From positions 1 to 20,466 of the forward strand of contig CAVHFU010000027.1 in assembly GCA_963635575.1 (NCBI GenBank): a stretch of 20,466 nucleotides of DNA, given 5' to 3'. The stretch's first letter is position 1. Each line of letters starts with the position of its first letter. The notes beneath the pieces are model-generated. The model had not been told where the DNA came from, ran no database searches, and saw only the letters and a program-made list of their open reading frames with translations. Positions 1-6,400 of the stretch are shown here, piece after piece. The stretch comes from RGIG9151 sp963635575. Its GTDB lineage: Bacteria; Bacillota; Clostridia; TANB77; RGIG9151. Made by a program: the position numbers and the translations under genes.

Positions 1-89
1 ATATAGTTCACTTTTAAGTCGATGTGATAATTCCTATATTATCAGTAAAATATATGTGTGTATTGAGCTGGTAATAGGAGGATGGGAAT

Positions 90-422
90 ATGGAATATAA
101 ACTTGTCGGCAATAAAGTTAAAAAAGCAAGACGCGAAAAAGGAATCACACAAGAAAAATTTGCTGAGGAGCTCGGCGTATCAGTAAGCTTTATAAGCCAG
201 GTCGAATCCGGAGATAAAAAATTCAATTTATCAAGAATAAGCGAAGTAAGCCAAATACTAGAAAAACCGGTTGGATATTTCATAGACGGCTATTCAGAAG
301 AAGTTGGACCGGGAACTGACTTTGAAAAAATCAACAGCATATTAAAGAATATGACCAAAAAGCAATTACGCTTAAGCTTAGAAGTAATTAGGGCTATAGA
401 AAAAATAGATAATGAAGACTAA
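90..422 (+). CDS. XRE-family helix-turn-helix transcriptional regulator
   Basis: A 110-aa cytoplasmic DNA-binding protein. Residues about 7-60 form a Cro/C1-type HTH: a basic first helix (VKKARREKGITQEKFAEELG) is followed by the recognition-helix region VSVSFISQVESG and by NLSRISEVSQIL, the usual order of the family. The remaining ~50 residues are short, charged and helical, perhaps for dimerisation; no sensor domain is visible. The start is supported by AGGAGG at 76-81, eight bases upstream. The gene stands alone: the first 89 bases hold no gene, and a terminator follows at 454-490, so it is probably monocistronic. The target is unknown. Regulators of this size and form often repress their own promoter, but no operator repeat could be seen in the short upstream stretch. 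The family call is firm; the role is open. Confidence 0.9.
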   Translation: MEYKLVGNKVKKARREKGITQEKFAEELGVSVSFISQVESGDKKFNLSRISEVSQILEKPVGYFIDGYSEEVGPGTDFEKINSILKNMTKKQLRLSLEVIRAIEKIDNED

Positions 423-453
423 GAAAACAACTATTTCTGTTGAGTTTGTCAAG

Positions 454-495
454 TAAAGTGTGTAGTTTTTTCTAAAACTTACACACTTTATTTTA
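454..495 (+). terminator. Rho-independent terminator after the XRE gene
   Basis: The arms TAAAGTGTGTAGTTTT (454-469) and AAAACTTACACACTTTA (474-490) pair with one bulged base around a 4-nt loop. A short T-rich tract follows. It lies 32 bases after the stop codon and ends the XRE transcript before the pilZ promoter. Confidence 0.75.
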
Positions 496-550
496 CACGT
501 CTCATTTAATTAGTTTAAAAAACAAAAAAGATATATACAATAATAAAAGT

Positions 551-562
551 TTGTGGTATAAT
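551..562 (+). promoter_or_regulatory. Extended -10 promoter of the first PilZ gene
   Basis: TATAAT at 557-562 is preceded by TGG at 554-556, an extended -10 (TGn). No good -35 hexamer lies 17 bases upstream. The gene start is about 40 bases downstream at 601. Confidence 0.55.
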
Positions 563-600
563 ATCTCAAGTAAGGTGATATGTTGTTGGGAGGTTGTTTT

Positions 601-939
601 ATGGGAACAAATCAAAGAAAACACACAAGGTATGATAATCCTAAGGGAATATTTAATATAACTACCGATAAAAAGACTTGGCATGAAATCGGATTAGAGG
701 ATATTTCTGCGGGCGGAATGAAATTTACTACTTCTGCGTCTTTTGATGTTGACGAAGGAATTCAAGCGGTTCTTACTTTAAGAAATCGTATTAAGGATGA
801 CAATACATTAAATCTTCAAGGAACTATTAAACGTAAGATAGAATTAGATCATGGCGTAAATGCATATGCTGTTGAGTTTTCTAATGTTAATGCAAAACAG
901 CTTACTAATCTATCTGAAATAATGTCTTTCATAAGATAA
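601..939 (+). CDS. PilZ-domain protein (c-di-GMP receptor)
   Basis: A 112-aa single-domain PilZ protein. The two c-di-GMP contact motifs of the family are present: RxxxR as RKHTR near the N-terminus, and (D/N)xSxxG as DISAGG around residue 40. The rest alternates beta strands, with AYAVEF near the C-terminus. An in-frame ATG lies at 580, but GGGAGG at 588-593 points to the ATG at 601, and RKHTR then sits at the usual place close to the N-terminus. There is no output domain, so it probably acts by binding a partner. It resembles the second PilZ protein at 13764-14117 (shared W-x-E, ISAGG-KF and AYAVEF blocks), so the two look like paralogues. A c-di-GMP riboswitch starts about 120 bases downstream. 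The partner is unknown. Confidence 0.88.
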   Translation: MGTNQRKHTRYDNPKGIFNITTDKKTWHEIGLEDISAGGMKFTTSASFDVDEGIQAVLTLRNRIKDDNTLNLQGTIKRKIELDHGVNAYAVEFSNVNAKQLTNLSEIMSFIR

Positions 940-945
940 AATTAA

Positions 946-973
946 GGCCCTGTGATGTTTCATAGGGTTTTTT
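946..973 (+). terminator. Probable terminator after pilZ
   Basis: CCCTGTGA (948-955) pairs with TCATAGGG, including one G-T pair, and is followed by TTTTTTC. The stem is short but well placed, a few bases after the stop. Confidence 0.55.
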
Positions 974-1012
974 CTTCACGAAAAGTAATGAGGCCTTTTA
1001 TCATGTAAAAAC

Positions 1013-1040
1013 TTGAAAAAAAGGTAAAATAGAGTATAAT
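1013..1040 (+). promoter_or_regulatory. Sigma-A promoter of the riboswitch operon
   Basis: TTGAAA at 1013-1018 and TATAAT at 1035-1040 are separated by 16 bases. Transcription would begin near 1047, just ahead of the riboswitch aptamer. This is the only strong promoter seen for the two large genes that follow. Confidence 0.7.
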
Positions 1041-1057
1041 ATACTTATAGAGAGTGA

Positions 1058-1148
1058 AAAAAGCAAACTAAACGAAAGTTTAGGTCGCAAAGCCTACGAG
1101 ACTAAGGCAATATTTAAACTGATATTGCTACGTTGGTCGGGTTGCCGT
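1058..1148 (+). promoter_or_regulatory. Cyclic di-GMP-I riboswitch aptamer (GEMM-I)
   Basis: The conserved core of the class I c-di-GMP aptamer can be read in order. AGCAAAC is followed by the hairpin CTAAAC-GAAA-GTTTAG (1068-1083) with the GAAA tetraloop, then GTCGCAAAGCC (1084-1094). ACTAAGG follows at the receptor position, then a second stem (GGCAATAT pairs with ATATTGCT, tip near 1114-1120), and finally GGTCGGGTTGCCG (1135-1147), which corresponds to the GGGGTTACCG end of the Vibrio Vc2 aptamer. It lies just after a promoter and before an intrinsic terminator, so it should control continuation of transcription into the genes at 1270 and 3431. Sign of control is inferred only: GGTTGCC (1140-1146) could pair with GGCAAACC (1174-1181) inside the terminator. 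That would make ligand binding favour termination (an OFF switch). Confidence 0.88.
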
Positions 1149-1163
1149 ATTATACTGAGAAGA

Positions 1164-1204
1164 GGTGCTAATTGGCAAACCGATTTAGCACTTTATTTTA
1201 TTTT
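1164..1204 (+). terminator. Riboswitch expression-platform terminator
   Basis: GTGCTAATTGG (1165-1175), loop CAAA, and CCGATTTAGCAC (1180-1191) form an 11-bp stem with one bulge, followed by the T-rich run TTTATTTTATTTT. It lies between the aptamer and the first gene, as expected for a transcriptional riboswitch. Confidence 0.75.
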
Positions 1205-1269
1205 AAATTATTTTTTCCGATAGAAAAATTGAGATAGTGTATTTAGGTATATTTTATTGGAGGTGCCTA

Positions 1270-3417
1270 ATGAAAAAGTTTTTAATGTGTTTATTTATAG
1301 GCTTATTTATATTAACTGGGGAAGCACTTGCAGTATGTGCATGTTGTGGTGCAGAGACTAAAGTAGAAGCATCTACTGGTCCTAGCGGTCAACCTGTAAG
1401 AAGGATAGTATGTAGTGACGGTTGTAGTAGTTACTATAGTGTTTGCTCCACATGTGGTAAGTGTAGCACACATTGTACTTGCCCAGATGGCTCAGGTGGT
1501 TCAGGTTCAGGCTCTGGCAGTCCGGGTCATATATGTAGTTTTGTGAATAAGTGCAGTAAGAAACATTGTGATATATATATTTGCACTTACTGTGGAGTAC
1601 ACAAGAATAATGCCACTTGTGGTGGAGATTGCAATTCAAACGGATATTGCTCTCATTGTAGCGCACCGTATTGTACAATTTGTAATGATCATGCATGCAC
1701 TCACAACAAAAATGGTTATTGTTCCAAACCACATTGCACATCAAGAGTTTATTGTTCTAGGTGCGGACATGTATGTAACGGTGACCATAAATATGGTACA
1801 TTAATTTGTCCGGAAGTCCATTGCGAGGATTTTATTTGTACTGTTACAGGTTGTAATCAACATAAAAGTATAACTTGTGGCGGAGGTCATACAAATGGTG
1901 AATGGATTGAAGAAAACGGCGTTCACAACAGATATTGCGGAAGAACTGATTTAGGTTGTACTACTATTGTTGATTCACACGCAATTGTATGGGGAACTCC
2001 TGATAAGACACATACTTCTACTTGTATGAGAGGATGTGGGATTACATACACACATGATCCTAAGTGGGGAGAATATTTTAAGAATGGGTCTACACATACT
2101 AGAAACTGTATGGTTACTATAGGTGATGCTACTTGTCAAGCTACTGATTCACATACACCGATTTGGTCCGAGTATGTAAAATCAGATAATGGCGGTGAGG
2201 AAAGTGGTGCTAGTCATTTAAGGAGATGTACTATTAGTGAATGTAAATTAACTGATGGTGAGCATACATGGTCAAATGATGTTAAATGGCGTAAAGTTGA
2301 CGAGGAAAAGCATAAGAGAGAATGTCCTACTTGCGGACTTACTCAAGTATTAAATCATGATTTTATTGAGAGAATTGCTATTGCAGATGATATAGAAAAG
2401 CATTATAAAGTTTGTGCTTTGTGTGTTGATGAGGAAGATAATAAGTATAAAACGTATGAGAATCATGTAGATGAAGAAACAAATGGTAGAGGTAATGGAA
2501 TATGTGATTTATGTAATAAGGAACTTTGGAGGGTTACTAAGTCCATAGAAGTGCCTACAAATGAGAATGTTGTTGTTGAGGTCGAGATGTTTTCTGATTA
2601 TGATGACAAGATAAAGTTGCCGAAGAAGATGACTGATGAATATGGAAATGAGTTCTTTGAGGAATCAGGGAAATATAGCATTGAGAAAAACGGACAATAT
2701 ACTTTTACATTTGAATGTCCTGATAGAGACGTTATTGTGGAAATAGATAATATAAGTAAAACCATATATGGAAGAGTTATTGTCACACCTGATACTGCCA
2801 CAACCGAAAGTGTTACTTTGAAGTTAGTTACAAGCAAAGAGGGTGTCGATAAGACTATTGATGTTAAATTTGAAGATGAAGAGTGGCAAATAGATACTTT
2901 AGAACTTGAGAGGGAAGTAAGTAGCAATGGTGTATATACATTTTATGCTAGGGATAGCTTAGGAAATACAAAGGTTTTCTCTGTTAATGTAAGTAACATT
3001 GTTTCTGGCTTTGGTTCTGTGACTACCACATTTGATGTATTCCAAAACGGGTATATTTTTACAGATATTTTGGTTAATGTTAATCAAGCATGGATTTTAG
3101 ATGATGCTTTGGTTAATTGTTTAGAAGGTTCTATTTATAAGTATAAAGTTGATGGAAGTGGATTAAAAACAGCTGTTGGTTTTAATAAAGTGCAGATAAT
3201 AGATTCACTTGGTAATAAAGTTACAGGGGGAGTTTTAAATTCGGGAGCATATTATTTGAGAGTGGCGATTGGAGGAGCGAATGTATTTTCTGATGTTGGA
3301 ACATATATGATTGAAATCAAGGACGTTACTATTAAGAACGGCGAAAACACATTGGTTACTTTATCGGGGAAAAATAGAATTGAAGTTGTTGTACAGTCGT
3401 TAAACGATTTGACTTAA
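1270..3417 (+). CDS. Secreted Cys/His-rich protein under c-di-GMP riboswitch control
   Basis: A 715-aa exported protein of no family I can name. GGAGGTG at 1259-1265 selects the ATG at 1270 over an in-frame ATG at 1237. Residues 1-21 are a signal peptide ending in EALA, with predicted cleavage before VCACCG. The mature first ~420 residues hold about 46 cysteines and many histidines, in units such as CSTCGKC, CTYCGVH, CSHCSAPYC and CPTCG, spaced like zinc knuckles or ribbons. A Gly/Ser linker sits near residue 75. The last ~290 residues have no cysteine and read as beta-rich, Ig-like modules. No LPXTG motif or C-terminal membrane anchor is present. It is the first gene after the riboswitch, 13 bases ahead of the 1900-aa gene, whose C-terminus is also Cys-rich, so the two products may act together at the cell surface. 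Whether the cysteines bind metal or form disulfides cannot be told. Confidence 0.8.
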   Translation: MKKFLMCLFIGLFILTGEALAVCACCGAETKVEASTGPSGQPVRRIVCSDGCSSYYSVCSTCGKCSTHCTCPDGSGGSGSGSGSPGHICSFVNKCSKKHCDIYICTYCGVHKNNATCGGDCNSNGYCSHCSAPYCTICNDHACTHNKNGYCSKPHCTSRVYCSRCGHVCNGDHKYGTLICPEVHCEDFICTVTGCNQHKSITCGGGHTNGEWIEENGVHNRYCGRTDLGCTTIVDSHAIVWGTPDKTHTSTCMRGCGITYTHDPKWGEYFKNGSTHTRNCMVTIGDATCQATDSHTPIWSEYVKSDNGGEESGASHLRRCTISECKLTDGEHTWSNDVKWRKVDEEKHKRECPTCGLTQVLNHDFIERIAIADDIEKHYKVCALCVDEEDNKYKTYENHVDEETNGRGNGICDLCNKELWRVTKSIEVPTNENVVVEVEMFSDYDDKIKLPKKMTDEYGNEFFEESGKYSIEKNGQYTFTFECPDRDVIVEIDNISKTIYGRVIVTPDTATTESVTLKLVTSKEGVDKTIDVKFEDEEWQIDTLELEREVSSNGVYTFYARDSLGNTKVFSVNVSNIVSGFGSVTTTFDVFQNGYIFTDILVNVNQAWILDDALVNCLEGSIYKYKVDGSGLKTAVGFNKVQIIDSLGNKVTGGVLNSGAYYLRVAIGGANVFSDVGTYMIEIKDVTIKNGENTLVTLSGKNRIEVVVQSLNDLT

Positions 3418-3430
3418 GGGGGGATGTGTA

Positions 3431-6400
3431 ATGAAAAATTGGTTAAAAATATTTTTTATAAGTTTAATATTTGTCGTAATTCATTATACTTCTGCTTTGG
3501 CAACCGACTCTAATAGTCCTAATGCCCCGATTTTATATAAGGATATGACTCCTATAAAATGGAACAATCTTTATGAGGTAGAGACAACAAGTAATGATTT
3601 AGATTGGTATAATTATGAAAATAAAAAATGGGCTAATGCTAAGGATGGAGATGGAAATTATTGGACATGGATTCCTAGATATACATATAAAATATCCGGA
3701 AATAATGTTGATATAGTTTGGAGTTCAGGAACCACAGACTATACAGAAGATGGTTATATGCTTCATCCCGCATTTGTGACTGATACTTATGTTGGCGGAA
3801 ATCCTAATGAGTATGGTAGCTATAAAAATGGAATAGGAAGGAATGAATTAACTGGTTTTTGGGTTGCAAAGTATATGGCGAGTGATAATGATGGTAAAGT
3901 ATCTATTACTCCTAACAAGCAGCCTGATGTTAGTAAAAATATTGGTGAGGCATTTAATACTTGCTTAAATATGGAGAGTAGTTTAGGTATTTCTACTCAT
4001 CTGATTAAAGCTAGTGAGTGGGGGGCGGTTTCATATTTAACAAAAGCTATCGGAGTTATTCCTGCTGAAAATAATACTGGACTTACTGGTGGAATAAATC
4101 TAGCAGGCAGTACTACAAATAATTCTTATGGTGTTTTTGATATGAATGGTCCAACAGGTGAGTATTTATCAGCACTTGTTATTAAAGATACTTTAAATAC
4201 GAGTGCACTTACATATGCTGGTAAGATGACAGATGAACAGTATGATAATATTATCGATGTTGTTAGTTTGACTGAAAACGATAATGCTGATAATAACGAA
4301 TCAAGATTAAAAGATTTTTATGGTTTTTCAATGTATGAGTCTAAGGGTTTTGTATTGTATGATACTGAAAATGCTCCGACAGATAGTGAACCATTTTTCT
4401 CTAAAGGTGGAATTGGCGTTGGAATGTTTGGGTATGATAGAAATGGTGGAATAGGGCTTGGATATAGGCCGACATTATCAGTGTACTCATCTTATTTATC
4501 CGAAGATGTGACTTTCTTTGATACAGAAGCGTCAGTTGTGGCGGGAGATTATTTGGTGGTCAGTGTTAATTTTAGTGTTGACCAAGACTGGAAGTTTGGT
4601 TTAGGTGAGAATGAAACAATAATTGAAAATGGAAAGGTTGTTTCGGGTAAGGAAAAGAGAATTTTTGATTTCATCGATTTGAGATATGTTCAAAATAATA
4701 AGGCGATGACTTTGACTAATGCTAATTTGAATGAACATTTAATTGGTATTATTGAAGGAGATACGACTCTTAAAGAATTAAATTCAAATACTGTATTTAA
4801 GGCCGATACTCAGTATACTATTAGAGTTAGAGTTGGCGGATATAATAGCGAAGATGTACCTGTATTTCTGGCTATACCCGATATGACTTCAAAGATTGTT
4901 GCAAATAATATTGATGTTAAATCAGTCGATACTGGGGCAAATTTAATGATTGCAAGTATTACAAATAACAAGGTAAGGCTTTCAATTTATGATTCGCAAG
5001 GAAGAATTCCGGTGTTGACTGGTGTGAGATTAATTTCTGCACCTGACAAGAAGGATTATTACAAAAATGAAGAATTATCATTGATAGGTGGAAAATTAGA
5101 GGTTTCATATGGGGATAACAAGGCTATTCTTGAGTTAACTAAAGATAATGTTGTTGGATACGGGAGTGTTACCGCTACGGTGGGTAATAATCAATTAGTA
5201 GAGCTTGTATATGGTGGTATTGAGGTTACTCAAGATGATGTTAAGTTTATAATTAACGTTAGCGATAATGAGAAGTTTAATGTTAGGGGTTATTCTAAAC
5301 CTGATAATACAGCACAGATTGTCTCTGGTATTGGGCAATACAAACAAGGTGAAACGGTTAATTTGAAGGCTAATATTTATCCGGGATATAAGTTTTCGAG
5401 CTGGAGTTCTTTGAATGCCAATATATTGGATACTGATAGTGTAAGTAACGCGTATTTTACTATGCCAGGTAAGGACGTTACTGTTTTTGTTAATACGGTA
5501 GGGGTTATGAGGTTAGAAGTTATAAATCCTAAGACGGAGTTTGAGAGAGGAGAATCTTTTGGACTTGGAGATGGAAATATAATTGCTTATTATCCGGATG
5601 GTAGTAGCGAGGTTTTAACATTAAATTCTACTGGTGTTACATCTAGTCCAGCTAAAAATCAAATATTAGATGAGTTAGGCGAAAGAACTGCAACGATTAA
5701 GTATGGTGGTGCAGAGACAACTTACACAATTAATGTTGTTAAAGAGAAGTATAGTTTAACTTTTTATATTGATTCACTAGATGTTGGTAGTATCAAAATG
5801 AATGATAATGTTGTTGTTCCTATTGATGATAAAGTTAGTGCTACTGCAAAAGTTTCTTACGATGAATTTGTTTCTGTTGAGGCTGTTCCGAATGAGGGAT
5901 ATTCTTTTTATGGTTGGTACGTGAATGATGAAAATTTAATTTCTGATGAATATTTAGCTTCTGACGGATTTATGTTTATTATGCCTCAAAAGAATGTTAT
6001 ATTGAAGGCGAGTTTTGTTAAGGCACATACTGTTAAGTATCTAGTTAATGATAAGAATTATGGATATATTTCTGGAGAGACTGAGCAGGTTATAAAGAAT
6101 GGTGAGAATGCTTCTGAGGTTACTGCTATTGCAAATGAAGGGTATAAGTTTAAGTCATGGAGTGATGGTCGTACACTTCCTGATAGATTAGACCAATATG
6201 TAGTGGAAGATGCTACATATACTGCGAAATTTGTTAAGACTTGGACGGTTCAGTATTTGGTTGATGGGGTTACATTTGCCACAAGAACTGTTGAAGATGG
6301 AGCAAACGGATATATTTCCGAAATACCAAGTAAGTATGGTTATGTATTTTCAAAATGGGATAAAGATTTGGAGTTCATAACTTCAGATGTTGTAACAAAT

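Noticed and set aside
1..89. Promoter or operator for the XRE gene
   Set aside because: TATATT at 35-40 has only a weak -35 match (TTTTAA) and no clear palindrome was seen.
1033..1156. Pairing of the -10 region (AGTATAATA, 1033-1041) with TATTATACT (1148-1156) as an outer riboswitch stem
   Set aside because: The left arm lies before the expected transcript start, so it would not be in the RNA. Both parts are AT-rich and the match may be chance.
1216..1223. CCGATAG upstream of the Cys-rich gene as a SigD promoter
   Set aside because: The nearest TAAA is 8 bases away and nothing suitable lies at 15 bases.
1324..1345. Lipobox at the end of the Cys-rich protein signal peptide
   Set aside because: The residue before the first cysteine is Val (ALAVC), which does not fit the usual Gly/Ala/Ser. 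Cleavage after ALA by signal peptidase I fits better.
1382..1804. Overlapping ORFs within the Cys-rich gene on both strands
   Set aside because: They follow from the TGT-rich codons of the true gene and have no start signals.
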